Origin: Protopterus annectens
Lineage: Eukaryota; Chordata; Ceratodontiformes; Protopteridae
Length of the DNA: 64,000 bases
Direction of reading: 5' to 3'
Assembly: GCF_019279795.1 (NCBI RefSeq)
Contig: NC_056727.1
Span: forward strand, 1,208,116,413-1,208,180,412
A program made the translations under genes and the position numbers. The notes under the pieces are model-generated. The model searched no databases and had not been told where the DNA came from. It was given only the letters and a program-made list of their open reading frames with translations. Below are positions 34,422-47,282 of this stretch, piece after piece (position 1 is the stretch's first letter; each line of letters begins with the position of its first letter).

Positions 34422-36420
34422 ATGTCCAAGGATACTAAGGTATCTGGTTTCAAGAAGTGTGACTCGTGCTGTCAGAAGATGTCTCTGACAGATGGTCACA
34501 CTTGTGTGTATTCTTTGGGCCCTCTGCACCTGCAGGACTCGTGTTCCATCTGCCATGCTTTTAGCCCTAGAGTGTCCTGCAGGAGCGCAGAAGCAAACTC
34601 ATACTTGGAGGCTTGTTTAAGCCGGAAGATTATCCGGCTAAGACTATGGCTGGGAAACCTTTAAAGCCCACCAAATCGTCAGCTCCATGTTCGGAGCCGG
34701 CACAGAGCGGTGCTCTTGCTGCCTTGTCTGTTCTGGCCGGAACCGAGGCATCTAGACCTCAGTCGGCTCAGACTTTAGTGTCAGAGCCGTCCCCAAGCAG
34801 AAAGCGCTCTAGGTCTCCGACTCTCGAGTCTGTTAGATCGGCTCCAAAGTCTCCACTCTTGTCGGAGCGGAGCCATAGATCTCATTCCTGTAGGTCTTCC
34901 AGGCTTTCGGACCATGACCTCGAGAGGGTAGTCAGCCGGCTTTTAAAGTCGCAGGCACTGGCCCAGTTGCTACATAGCCCGTCTCAGCAGACAGGGGCTA
35001 CCCCTACACCCGCTCAAGTTCCTCCTATGACTACCCTGCTGAGTTTGGAGCCGGAGGTCGTCGAGGGGAGTACTGTGGGGGCGTCGGAACAGATTCCCCT
35101 GTTGTCGGTTCCTTCGTCGGCTCCGATCCCATCCTTGGCTCCGTCCTTGGAGGGATCCAGGTGCCGAGACTCCCTCATCGGCTCTGAGGGGGCGAGTGGC
35201 ATCGGACCCTTGTCCGACCCCGCTCTCCCTCTCGGAGCTTCGGCCCCGACATCAGCCTCGGAGCCGTCCCTCTCGATGCCGGGGAGAGTTCTCACCTCTT
35301 CGGAGTTGGGTCCTTCTCTGCCTGACAGGGGCGCCTTTGAGGTGATGAGGAGTGTGCTGGATCCTATACCGGCACCACGGTCTGCCTCCTCTGCCCCTCC
35401 CTCCACGGTGCCTGCTTCGGCCCCTGCCTTACCCTCCTGACCCCATGCGAGGAGAACTGACTCTCCAGGCTGCCCAATTGGGCCTTCCTTTTCAGAGGCC
35501 TCCCCTGACCCTGCGGGGGAGCCCCCTCGGAAGAGGACATGTAAGAGGAAACATGTTGACTCTCCTGAGTCAGTGACATCTGACACCGACCTAGATGATT
35601 TGGAAGGGTCCCCAAGGTCCCACTCTGAGGATGTCTCCTTTTCTGACATCTTAGAGATCCTCAGAGGGGGAACTGGTCTACCCTTAACCCATCAGAGCAC
35701 GAGTCTGTGTACCTGGATGCCTTCGGTTCTCGCCCTTCCACCTCCTGGGTGTCCCCGCCTTTCGACCCACTTATGGAGGTAGTGGCTCGGAAGGCGTGGA
35801 CTGCTCCGGATACTATGGAACTAACTCCCCGGAGGCCCACTAAATTTATTACTGCTCCCACAGATAAGCGGTTTCTTTCCAAGGGTGTTCCCGTGGATGC
35901 CATGGTGGTGGCGGCAGCCACTAAGAAGGAGTTGGCTGACCCTTCAGTACCTGTCTATCCTCCTAATAAGGAATCTAGGGCGATGGATAGGTACGGCAAG
36001 CGGATGTTTTCCTCAGCGACCTTTGCTATGCGGTCGTTGAATTACTTATGCCATTTCACCCGACTTCAGAGGGACCTTCTCAAGGAACTGGGTGAAACAT
36101 TGCAGGACCCAACAGCTGCGGGGTCTCTGGAAAAGATCAACTCCCAGCTAGGGACCCTGAACTCTGTCGTCAACTCTTCCATGCGGCTCATCTCGTATGC
36201 AGCCAGTGGAGCGAGTAGAGCCGCAGGTACGGGTGTTGCTCTAAGGAGACATGCCTGGATGCGGCTCTGCAATTTTGCTGACCCCTTCAAGGCGTCATTC
36301 ACTAACACCCCCTTTGATGGTTCTGCTCTTTTTGGACCTTAAGTGAAGGACACCTTAACCAGGTGCAAAGAAGAAGGCAAGACTGTCTGCTGTGGGAGTC
36401 TGTTTTTCCGCCCCTTCTAG
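34422..36420 (+). pseudogene. Gag-like gene of DIRS B2 (fossil)
   Basis: ATG at 34422, then the zinc-type N-terminus (KKCDSCCQKM, a YSLGPLHLQDSC segment and a CHAFSP segment). A long Ser/Pro/Glu-rich middle follows, with many GGCTCCG-type codons. The core from about 35707 reads PPNKESRAMDRYGKRMFSS, SLNYLCHFTRLQRD and RRHAWMRLCNFADPFKASF. A basic Gly/Arg-rich tail follows (RGRGGNNNR). Very close to B1 Gag. Broken. Confidence 0.87.
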
Positions 36421-36599
36421 ACCGTATCCTAAGGGTCAAAAGGGCGGGAAAATGTGGTTCCACAAACCTCAGGGAGTTGGACACACGTGGTGAGCTTCCC
36501 TCTAGAGGCAGAGGAGGGAACAATAACAGATGCTGCCCTAGGGGCAGGGGGGGGTCCGTAGAATCAGGGTAGCAGAGAATCTTTCTCTGACCAACACTT

Positions 36600-38510
36600 T
36601 CAGCACCTCCTAAGGAGCTGCCCGACTGTCCACCTTCGGAGGCAGTCAGGGGAAGACTTTTGCTGTACCCAGAAGCCTGGTTCTCCCTTACGCAGGACAG
36701 ATGGGTACGGTCGATCATATCAGAGGGTTACAAAATCCCATTTATCCACATCCCACATCAACCAAAAGGGCCTCTTCCAGACATTCCACCCGGTCTGAGA
36801 GACCAAGCAGCACTAGAAATTTCAAAGCTGCTTTTAAAAAGAGCCATCCAGCCAGTCCCGGCAGACGAACAAGGATCCGGAATCTACTCCAAATTCTTTT
36901 TGGTACCAGAAAAGACTGGGGACTGGAGACCTATTTTGGATCTCAGCAGACTGAACAAATCAGTTCACGGAACAAAATTCCGGATGGTCATGCTACAGTC
37001 CATTCTTCCCTTTCTGGGTCAGTATAATTGGATGTGCTCTTATAGACCTTCAGGATGCGTACTATCCTATCAAAATGAACAGGCGCTACAGGAGGTTTCT
37101 CCGCTTCCGGCTGGGAGCCAGTCGCTACCAATTCAGAGCCCTGCCCTTTGGCCTCACCACAGCCCCCAGGGTGTTTACCAAATGCATGGCAGTGGTTGCG
37201 GCTCACTTGAGACGTTGAGGATTCCAGGTGTTTCCATATTTAGATGACTGGCTCCTTACTGCCACCACCAGGCATCAGCTTCTTCAAGCCAGGGATTACA
37301 CTGTACAAACCTGCAAAGCGCTAGGCATCTCTCTAAATTTCGAAAAATCTGCTTTGTCGCCTTGTCAGCATATTACCTTCATAGGCGCCGTGTTAAACAC
37401 GGTAGAGTTGTCAGCAAAACTTCCTACGCAAAGAGTATGCGACATTCGCAGTCATGTTCAAGTCCTGCTACAAGAGGACCGGGTCCAAGCCAGGTTTGTA
37501 CTGAAAACGCTTGGTCTGATGGCTGCAACAATCACCTTGCTCCCCCTAGCTCGTTTTCATATGCGGATACTACAGGGATGCTTTTTTCCCAATGGTCTTT
37601 TCAGCAGCTTCCCATGTCACACAGGATTCTCATCACTCAGTCTTGCAAATGACACCTATCGTGGCGGATGGACTCACCCCAGGTGCTTCAAGGCAGACCG
37701 GTTGTTCTCCCATCTCCGGTTGCCACCGTGACAACGTATGCCTCCCTGATCGGGTGGGGGGGGGGGGCATTTTCAGGGCAGGACAGTCCAGGGCGCATGG
37801 CAACCCTTCGAGTGCCACTTGCACATCAATGTCCTGGAGATGACTGGTCCTGTTGGCGTTGCAGGCTCTCCAGGACACTCTTCCCACTGGATCGATTGCA
37901 ATACAGATAGACAATATGTCTGTAGTATGGTACATCAACAAACAGGGCGGAACCAGGTCCTATCCTCTTTGTCGGGAAGCGCTCAGACTATGGCAGTGGG
38001 CAATCTCTTAAAGTTTTCTGATAGCAAAACACATTCCCGGGAAGTCCGGTGTCATAGCAGACAGGCTGAGCAGGGACATTCTCATGCCCTACGAGTGGTC
38101 TCTCAACCAACTAGTAGTGGACCAAATGTTCAGAAAGTGGGGGCAGCCTTGCGACCTTTTCGCAACCCCTCAAAACAACAAGTGTCAAGACTTCTTCAAC
38201 CTCTTCCAGGCCTCTCTCCCAGAGACTATTTAGTCCACGATTGGCCCAGGGGTCTCCTTTATGCTCCCCCCCCCTTTCCCTTAATCACTCTTAGTCCAGA
38301 AAGCAACTGCCTTGAGATCCAGGATGATCCTCATTGCCCCTTACTGGCCTCGACTAGTCTGGTTTCCGTTCGTACAACGTCATCTACTGGAGCAGCCCTG
38401 GCATCTGGACCCTGTACCAGACCTTCTGACCCATCAATCGGGCAGGCTGCACCAATCCCTGTTTTCTCTCAACCTCACAGCTTGGTTGCTCCACTTCCAA
38501 CCTTAGCTAG
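36600..38510 (+). pseudogene. RT, RNase H and methyltransferase-like region of DIRS B2 (fossil)
   Basis: RT begins with LYPEAWFSLTQDRWVRS and shows GSGIYSKFFLVPEKTGDWRP, ILDLSRLNKSV, ALPFGLTTAPRVFTKCMA-type text and the catalytic YLDDWLL (near 37237). LKTLGLMAATITLLPLARFHMR follows. RNase H remains lie at about 37730-38000 (HINVLEM and TDNMSVVWYINKQGG-type text in changing frames). The block with DLFATPQN and MILIAPYWPRLVW ends the region (to 38400). The order equals B1. Broken. Confidence 0.85.
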
Positions 38511-38519
38511 ACTTCCCTT

Positions 38520-39510
38520 AATCTCCCCGTCAGTACGTCAGATTATCCTTGCCTCTCGCAAGTCTAACACCAGAATGACGTACGCAAGTAAATGGAAACT
38601 TTTCTCTATTTGGGCAGAAAGGAACCAAGTTGATCCCTTTACTGCCCCTGTCCAAACAGTTCTAGATTTTCTAGCGGAACTCTTTCAAAAAGGTTCTTCA
38701 GCCACTATCAAAGGCCAGTTGGCGGCTATTGCAAATTTCCATGTTTGCTTGTCTGAGTCAAGTATTATGTCTCTCAAGCTCTGCAAAGCTTTTCTGAAGG
38801 GCACCCTATTACTTGGGCCCCCAGTCAAAGACCCTCCTCCACCGTGGGATCTAAATTTGGTACGGTCGTCTTTAATTCTGCCTCCTTTTGAGCCTGCTGC
38901 CTCCTGCTCGTTAAAACTGCTCTCGTGGAAAACACCTTTCTTAGTAGCTATTACCTCAGCCAGAAGGGTTTCTGAACTACACGCACTTTCTGTTTTTCTT
39001 GTTTTTCGCAAAGATAGAGTGGCTCTTAGGACAAATCCATCCTTTTTACCTAAGATACTCTCCGAAAAAAATCTGAATCCGACCATTGATCTCCCAGTTT
39101 TCTTTCTAAATTACACTGATAGAGCTGAGAGAAAATTACATTGTTTAGATGTCCATAGGCAATTACGTTTCTATCTGGATAGAACCAAGCCAATGAAAAA
39201 TCAGACCAACTCTTCTTGTCTTGCGCCGAAGGGAAGCAGGTCCTTCTGGTTTCTAAAGTAACCTTGTCAAGATGGTTAACCTCTCATCTCTCTGACCTAT
39301 CAATTGAGGCATAAGGAGCTCCCTACCAAGCGTAGAGCTTATTCAACTAGAGCATTAGTTTCCTCAGCTGCTTTTCAGGTGAGATTACCTATGGACTATT
39401 TGTGCAGCGGCCACATGGGCCTCTCCTCATACCTTCATCTCTCATTACAAACTGGATATTGCCTCCAGAAATGGGGCTGATTTTGGTTCCAATGTACTCA
39501 AGAGTCTGTT
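38520..39510 (+). pseudogene. Tyrosine recombinase gene of DIRS B2 (fossil)
   Basis: A long readable piece: ILASRKSNTRMTYASKWKLF (N-terminal binding part), LPPFEPAASCSLKLLSWKT, the arginine block TSARRVSELHAL (near 38958), LRTNPSFLPKI and HRQLRFYLDRTK. Worn text corresponding to YSTRALVSSAAF and ATWASPHTFISHYKLD follows near 39345-39450; the last holds the presumed catalytic tyrosine in an HY pair. Broken. Confidence 0.87.
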
Positions 39511-39561
39511 CCATTGAGCCACCCCGGGACTAAGGTGCTAACAACAACAGCGTCCCGTTGT

Positions 39562-39690
39562 CCCATCCAGCAAGAATGAAGGCGAGATTGACAATTTAAC
39601 ATTTAGAAGTTATGTACTTACCATAACGTTCCATGTTAGTTGTCTTCTCGCCTTCTTTCTTGCGTCCCACCCTCCATCCCCCAAGCCTGG
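39562..39690 (+). repeat. Internal complementary region of DIRS B2
   Basis: The first half (CCATCCAGCAAGAATGAAGG through GATTGACAA) complements the left tip at 33768-33800. The second half (ATTTAGAAGTTATGTACTTA through CTCGCCTTCTTTCTTG) complements the right tip at 39990-40059. It has the classic DIRS layout and the best preserved copy in the window. Confidence 0.94.
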
Positions 39691-39859
39691 AAAGACCTAG
39701 AGTATTGGGTGAGTTTTTTCCTTCTCACCAGGATTATACCTTCAGCTAGAGCTCTTCCTCCCCTTTCGTACCCCTGGTGCCAGGCAGGCTGTAGGGTTTA
39801 TATTTCTACATAGCTCTCAATTTTGTCTTTTTTCTAGTTGTGGGACATCTGTCCATAGT

Positions 39860-40059
39860 GTTAGCTATCGAACAAGATCTGGGTATATTTTTGCCTAGCA
39901 TTATGGGACATAGGATAGCCTCGAGCCGGTAAAAATAGCTCTCGAGCTTAAGTATTCGGCCGAGTCGGAGCCGAGGTTTGGCTCTGAACCCATCCAGCAA
40001 GAAAGAAGGCGAGAAGAAAACGAACATGGAACGTTATGGTAAGTACATAACTTCTAAAT
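39860..40059 (+). repeat. Right inverted terminal repeat of DIRS B2
   Basis: Inverted copy of 33767-33945 (for example CTAGCATTATGGGACATAGG and CCGGTAAAAATAGCTCTCGA), followed by the extra tip ending GTACATAACTTCTAAAT. Confidence 0.92.
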
Positions 40060-40300
40060 ATTGACTCCACATAACTAATGCATTTGTGTTGTCCATTTTC
40101 ATTCATCTCCTCACCATCCTTCCCCTTTTCTTTCATCTCCTGGAGTGACCTTGTGGGTATTGTAGAACAACTGTTCCAGGTTTACTTAGGTTTACTTCTA
40201 GGGCTTATAAGGCAGCAAACTCTGAGGTATAGCAGGTTGATTGCAATGTATTAAGATTTAACTTCATTGGACTGTAAAGCTCCTCTTCTAAAAGACAAGA
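40060..40300 (+). repeat. Tail of DIRS B3 resuming after B2
   Basis: The text after B2 (TTCATTCATCTCCTCACCATCC, then GAGGTATAGCAGGTTGATT) resembles the segment between the internal region and the right end in DIRS copies, and includes a complement of the B3 left repeat near 27760. It supports B2 being inserted within B3. About 300 bases of unassigned intron follow. Confidence 0.55.
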
Positions 40301-40595
40301 TGAGATCTTGAACCCTGTTAAGACTGAGTAAAGCTTTTTGGGGTGATAGTAACACCCTGCAGATTAGACGTAGGCTTTAGTCCAGAAAAAAATAATTTGC
40401 ATGGATGAATACTCACTGTTCAGTTTTGTACATTTGCATATGTAGGTAGAATTGGGATTTTACAGATTCCTCAGTTTAAGAAAAGATTTGTTTTATGAGT
40501 GAAACACCAATAACAAGTTTACTTCATTTCTCTATGCTTCCTAAGTCAGTGTTGGATTTTGTAGTTAGTACAAGAAGAACAAAGAAAAATATATA

Positions 40596-41366
<771 letters not shown>

Positions 41367-42190
41367 TTAACTGGAGAGACTTTTTTTAAACTACTACGTT
41401 TGTTGTTTCTTGATGGTTTTGCCAGTCTGGGAACAAAATGATATTCCTGTTTCAGGATTTTTTTATTTATTTTAGTTGCCATGTAACCTGATACTGGAAA
41501 ATATTCTGGATTTGCAGTTTTGATTGTGTACTCTTCCTTAAATTTAATTTTTTTTTATTTTTTGACCCTGTGTACATATGTAAAGGCATGAATTGTCCAC
41601 TTTTTGTATACAAATGGGCCGAGCCTGGCATGACACTTGCACATAAGACCATACTGTGACGATTTTGAAGTTTTTCTTTTTGATTACTGAGCAGTTCTTT
41701 CTTACCACATTCCCCTTTCTGGACTTGTATTCTGGAGGAGCATGGATTGCATGCTGGCAGTGCAAATCCTGAATGTTCTAACAGGTTCATTCCATATATT
41801 AAATACATACAAATTTGTTCTAATTGAAATAAGTCTATTGATTTTTGGAGGTGGTGTTTTGAGATTTGATTTAGTGTTTTTTAATGAGTTTTTAAAACTA
41901 AGCCTGTAGATTTAGGAGGAAGTTTATCTGGTGAAATCTGTAAATTTGAATTTATTAAATACATAGTAGTGATTTTGAAAAGGTACAATGTTTTTAATGT
42001 CCGAAGAGATGCAGTGTATAGTTTCTGCACCCTTGGATCATACACTACTGCACAGTCTTGCTTTTCCTCCCTTCAAAAAAATCTGCATCTTATGTCTATT
42101 TTGTTTCTTCTTTTTAACACCTTTATTAAATTCTTACTCTTCGAACAATGAAGTTGGGTGCACATGTAGAAAATAAACCCATCCTGAACC
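41367..42190 (+). other. PDIK1L: Probable PDIK1L 3' UTR
   Basis: AT-rich sequence with no element signature directly after the stop codon. It contains ATTAAA words near 41797 and 41953, and an AATAAA at 42172-42177 followed by ordinary sequence. The true 3' end could be at any of these or farther on; transcript data would tell. Confidence 0.6.
42172..42177 (+). promoter_or_regulatory. PDIK1L: Candidate polyadenylation signal (AATAAA)
   Basis: A canonical hexamer about 800 bases after the PDIK1L stop. Only the sequence word supports it; it was chosen because it is the first AATAAA in the UTR. Confidence 0.45.
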
Positions 42191-43189
42191 TTTTTCATTC
42201 TTGCATTATCCATGTGAGTTTCATCATTCACTCCAACGTTGCCTTCTCTTAATGTTCACTCCTCTGCCTAAATGTATTGTCCCCAGAAATTCCAATAATT
42301 TAATTTATTCCTTCCCTTTTCTAAAGTGCCTACTCCAATTTTCTCCTTTACAGTTGTCTGTTTTAGTTATGGTTGGTTTAGATTCTGATTTTCCATTCTT
42401 TTAAGTAATTGCATTTTTGGACACAGTAGCATTAAACTTGGACCTTACTATGTCTAAATATTTCAGTTCCTGTGTCCTTGATCAAAATAATTTCTTTAGT
42501 TTAACATTTTCTCCCCCAACATTTCTGGCAAAGTATTTTGTAGGGAATTTTGAAAATCTGCCAACTGATCTGTTGAGTCAAGCCTGTCACTTTGTGACCT
42601 CAGGGACTGTAGCACACTAGGCCTGGTCTTTCGAAAACTCTACATTTTTTGTAAACTTTTATTCATTGCTTCATTAATGCAGTCTACTAGTTGTAGCCTC
42701 TCTTCCCCTTCTGTCTTTAGTCTTTAAGTACTGACATTTGATCTTGCAGTCCATGGGTTTGAAATACGATTCAGTGTCTCATCTGTCTGAACCCTGTGGG
42801 TTATCTGATCCTATCAGGTTAGAGGCCGACATCTCAGAATCTTCAGCACTGAAGCTCTACCACCTCTTCTATAATATTCTGCTCACCTAAATCTCATCCT
42901 TGGGTCTCATTTGCTGCTTCAGTGTCAGACATGTCTGTATGAAGCTCCATCAGCTAAGTGCCTTTTCATATTTGTAAAATTCCTCCTCTCTTCTTAGTCT
43001 GTTATATTCCAGACGTTGGTTAGAAGTTTCTTAGCTTTTGAGTCACTGTGTGACATTGCGGTGAGTTTTGTGGTGTGTTTCTCTGTTGACCCTATTTCTG
43101 CCATTGTGGATTTCTTCCCTACTTTGTTCTCACTGTCTTCAAAAAAAAAAGTAGTGGTTGTGTTAGAGTTGCTGTTTTTTGTTAGTGGG
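42191..43189. other. Unassigned noncoding stretch
   Basis: No gene or clear element. Rich in CT and T runs. The right part may be the worn leader of DIRS remnant H1. Open frames here have no recognisable motif. Confidence 0.5.
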
Positions 43190-44575
43190 TCCTTTACTAC
43201 TGAAGATTCTACCTCTGTGTGCTCAACAGATGAGGCTTCACACTTCAGAAAGTGTTAGGGGTGTGGAACAAGTTGTCCCCTCCCCCCAAGACTCCAGTGA
43301 TCACTTCTTGTTTAGTTGTAGCCCACTTTGATTTGGATTGTTAGGCCTGAACAGCCTTTGGAGCCAGGGCCTCCCTACAAGATAACCTCACTCTCAAGGA
43401 AGGAAAAGAGTAAGGAGAGAAAGAAGACTTAGGAAGAACCAGGTTTGGGTCAGCTCCATTCACACTTATTCCATTATTCCAGATCTGGAGTTTCCCCTAG
43501 AGCATGCCCTCCGAGTCCAGGCTACTGCCTCATACCCAAAACGTTTTTCTGCCCGTGCCTCAACCTGTAAAGCAAGCTTCCATTGCTGTGTCCTGCAGCA
43601 GCGACCACGCTTTTAGACTACTAATCACTGTTCCATTGCCCTCCTCTCCCCTTCATCTGTGTGACTGCTTGGCTTCATTCTGCACCTGCCTTGATGTACC
43701 CAAATCTGGTTGTCTTGGAACTGAGCACATCCCAGAGCAGTGGGGTTGAAGCCGAAGGCCCAGGATCTTCTAGAGACTCTGATGGTCTTGAGCTCTCTAC
43801 TGTCGGATTTGGTTCTGCGGTCGGTCACACACACCCCACTGAGCTGGCTGGCTGGTGGGCCCTAGATCTGCAGATTGAGTCTCTTGTTCTTACACCGCGC
43901 GTTATCCTGTGTTTGGGATATAACAGATGGTCAACTTGCAGAGCTTCAGGGCACATGCCCACGCGGTCAGGCAGCTTGCGTTGAGCTGACTAAAGGACGA
44001 GCTTGATAACAAACCCTTTTACTGCCACAAGTTGTACTCCTCTGAAGACTTTCAAGAATAGACTGTCTGGTTGTGCTATTTCTTTGCTGGGCAAATAAAT
44101 GGTTGAGTTTTTCCTCCTCAAAGGCAACTTAATAATTTTGCTCATTTATACTTCAGGAATGTTATCTTAAAGCCAAATTTGATAAACCTAAACAATACTT
44201 AAGAAATTCCCAAAGTGGAACTTATCTGCTCTTCAAAGGAACACACCCAAGCTCACCGGGTCTCTAAAAAAGCCTTAGCAAGCATATAATCTTTTAGTAG
44301 TAGTAAAGAGGGCTACCAAAAACTTTTTTTTGTTTCAGTCTGCCCAGCCTGCTGGCCTGGACAGTTTGATATGTGGAAGGTGCCCTGGAGCTTTTGAAGC
44401 TGCCTGGTTATCTGTTGTATCCTTGGCATGATATAAACCATGTACCAAAGGCTATTGCAGCACTAATCAATATGATGAATATCTAGCAATGACAATTTGG
44501 CAGGGGGACATGGGGAAGGAAAAGTTGAGATGGAAAACTACACAAATCTAGCATTATGGTAAATGCATAACTTTT
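43190..44575 (+). mobile_element. Worn DIRS-type remnant H1
   Basis: Near 43205-43340 the nucleotides align with the Gag N-terminus of families B and G (GATCACTTCTTGTTTAGTTG against GGTCACACTTCTTGTGTGTA, and the following CCC..TTTG..TTGG). A Ser/Pro-rich stretch with GAGCC and CGG words follows to about 43990. At 44545-44575 the text CATTATGGTAAATGCATAAC resembles the right tip of a DIRS element. RT and recombinase are not recognisable. Very old and heavily broken; the limits are approximate. Confidence 0.45.
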
Positions 44576-45478
44576 TCATATCTGAAGTGGTCTTTTCCTT
44601 TAGTCTGAAGCTGTGGTTTGAAGTCCCCAGCCAGACAGGTGGGGGTTATTAGGAGAGACCATTCTGACAAATGGAGCTGAAGAGACTTGGATCTAGACTG
44701 AATCTTTGTTTAGTAGTGGGAGACAAACATGCAAGTGTTAGCCCATTTCTTTGCTGCACAAATGTTTTGTAGAGAAGCATGGCTTAAGAAGGCCATTGAA
44801 GCCCCTAACTGCCCAGGCTTCCTGGCCTTTGGGAGAGAGGGTAGAGAGAAGAGGAATAAGAAAAGATAAAAGCAGTCAATGCAGTCAGAAAGTGCTTACT
44901 CAAGGCTTACTTGTTTTTTCATTTGTTTTCAGAAAAAAGGATGCATGATCAGATTTCCATGTAGTTGCCAAATAGTCTCAGCTCTAGATGGATATTCAAA
45001 TATAAATTCACCACTACCCAGAAAAAAAGAAATAGTTAAAAAGACAGGGGAGATGGACTCTGAGGTCACCCCTCTGAGGTCACCTTAAGAAGGCCCTGGA
45101 CAGGTTGTCTGGACAGGGGCAGCCCATACCTCTGCCTTGAATTTGGCATGGCCATCCTCACAAGCATCTCATACTCAACTGCCTCCCACCTGCAGACAAG
45201 AACAGAGGAATATAACCCATCAGTCAGCTCAGCTGACTGCCCTGACTCAGTGTTAGGGTTGACTGCCTGGGTGCACGTGACATGCAGCAGAGGCACCACT
45301 AAGACCTAAAGACGCAGCAAAATACTATGTTAGCAAATGAAAAGACAGAAAATACTATGTTAGCAAATGAAAAAGGTTTTAGTTAGAGAGTTTAATTTTT
45401 AACTAGCTTTTGTTGTTTTCCTTTTAGTTTTTCTATTCTTTTATCATTCTTTCTACGCCTTATATCTCTTCAGGGACT
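44576..45478. other. Unassigned stretch with a 30-bp doublet
   Basis: No gene seen. At 45319-45376 a unit (AAAATACTATGTTAGCAAAT plus about ten bases) occurs twice with a 30-bp period. The last 150 bases (TCTTTTATCATTCTTTCTAC and on) weakly resemble family-A recombinase text and may be the part of A5 lying left of C1. Confidence 0.5.
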
Positions 45479-45722
45479 TCATTGTCCAGCAACTCTGAGG
45501 GCTTAGGAGCTGGCAACTGGGATCCGAGTGGAAGCTGAGTTATACAGCTATTCCTCCAGCACATAACCCCTGCCAACCCCAATAGACCTTCCCATTCTCC
45601 CCTGACAGCCTCAGAGAGATCTCTGGGCTTTTTAGAAGAGAGGCTTACTGTCAGAGACAGCCCTACACTGTCGACAAGTTCTCAAAAAACTTGTTTAAAA
45701 ACAGAAAAATCTTTCCTTTAAC

Positions 45723-45723
<1 letters not shown>

Positions 45724-45781
<58 letters not shown>
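45724..45781. repeat. (TG)n microsatellite in the C1 leader
   Basis: About 29 pure TG units in the leader of C1, at the position matching the long TG tract of B2. Reversed open frames made of His-Thr repeats here are an effect of the repeat. Confidence 0.97.
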
Positions 45782-45784
<3 letters not shown>

Positions 45785-45911
45785 AGGATCCCTGTAGGTT
45801 AATTTTATTCCTTTTTTAGTGTATTTCCTCCCCTCGCTGGTCGTAGTGTGTGTGTTTTTTGTGTTTTGGGGGCCTGGTGTGCTTGTGTATTTTTTTTTCC
45901 TTTTCTTCACC

Positions 45912-47250
45912 AAAGTTTTAGCAGTGATAGCGGCCCACCTGAGACGCCAGGGAATGCAGGTCTTCCCGTACCTGGACGACTGGCTCCTGACCACCCCAAC
46001 AAGGCATCTACTCTGCTCAGCCAGAGATTTTTTTCTTCGCCTAGCCCCCCAGTTAGGCATCACGATCAATATGGACAAGTCCTCCCTTGCTCCAACACAA
46101 GTGATAGACTTCATAGGGGCCAGGTTAGATACGAGAAGTCTACGAGCCTACCTCACTTCGGAACGACTACAGAACCTCAGTCTTCATGTGCGGGCCATCC
46201 TCCAATCAGAAGCTCCACCCGCGGAATTGGTCCTGAGGGCACTGGGCTCTATGGCAGCGGCAATTACTCTCCTCCCGTGCGCTCGCCTAAACATGAGGGT
46301 ATTACAGTGGACCCTTCAAGTACAGTGGTCTTTCCAGCTTCTCCCTCTCTATCACCCTGTCTCTATCAGCAAAGCTTGCAGGAGGGCTCTGTTATGTTGG
46401 CTGCATTCCCCAGACCTCCATACAGGTCGTCCCTTCTGCGCTCCACCTCCCCTCGTCACAGTGACCACGGACGCTTCTCCCCTCGGGTGGGGGGGGGCAT
46501 TGCTCAGACAGAACAGTCCAAGGCACATGGAACGACTCGGAGACCTCCCTGCATATCAATGTCCTGGAGATGAGGGCAGTGCTGTTAGCGTTGCAAGCAT
46601 TTCACAACCTTCTTCCCGTCGGAACTATTGCGATACAGACGGACAACATGTCAGTTGTCTGGTATATCAACAAACAGGGGGGAACCAGGTCTTATCCTCT
46701 CTGCCGAGAGGCCATGAGAGTGTGGGAATGGGCGATCTCCACCAACCGCTTTCTGATCGCAACGCACATTCTGGGACGGTCCAACATTCTGGCGGACAAA
46801 CTTAGCCGCACTATTCTTTCCCCTTACGAGTGGTCTCTCAACTCCCGTGTCGCAAAGCAGATTTTTGCAAAATGGGGGCAACCCTGCTGCAATCTTTTTG
46901 CCTCTCCCTCAAATATGAAATGCGACAATTTCTCCCTGATTCCCCCACCAGGGGAAGCCCCGGGAGACTCTCTAGTGCATGCTTGGCCACCTGGTTTACT
47001 TTATGCCTATCCTCCTCTACCCCTGATGCTAAAGATGTTACAGAAAGCCTCTCGGTTGGGGAGCAGGATGATTCTCATTGCCCCATTCTGGCCTCGACAA
47101 ACTTGGTTCCCTTACCCGTGGTCTCACTTGGTGAATCCTCCCTGGATTCTGGATCCCAGCCCGGATCTGATCTCCCATCCATCAGGCTTACCGACCCCGA
47201 ATCTGGACAACCTGAAGCTGACTGCTTGGCTGCTCCAGTTCCACTCTTAA
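45912..47250 (+). pseudogene. RT (late part), RNase H and methyltransferase-like region of DIRS C1 (fossil)
   Basis: Starts at TKVLAVIAAHLRRQG. The catalytic YLDDWLL is near 45970. LRALGSMAAAITLLPCARLNMR follows, then RNase H with VTTDASPLGWGG-type text (near 46460), the INVLEMRAVLLALQAF block and TDNMSVVWYINKQGG (near 46640-46680), LADKLSRT, then NLFASPSN, YAYPPLPLMLKML and MILIAPFWPRQTW (to 47110). This stretch shows the RNase H and methyltransferase-like order most clearly of all copies. Broken. Confidence 0.88.
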
Positions 47251-47282
47251 TTAGGACTCCCGGTATCTCCTCACCAGTCTAA

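Noticed and set aside
43504-43749. A host gene exon in the 81-codon frame
   Set aside because: No recognisable domain; the composition (Ser/Pro-rich) and position fit the middle of a worn DIRS Gag.
45695-46114. A 139-codon minus-strand frame with His-Thr repeats
   Set aside because: Built on the TG tract and on the reverse strand of DIRS C1 text; no motif.
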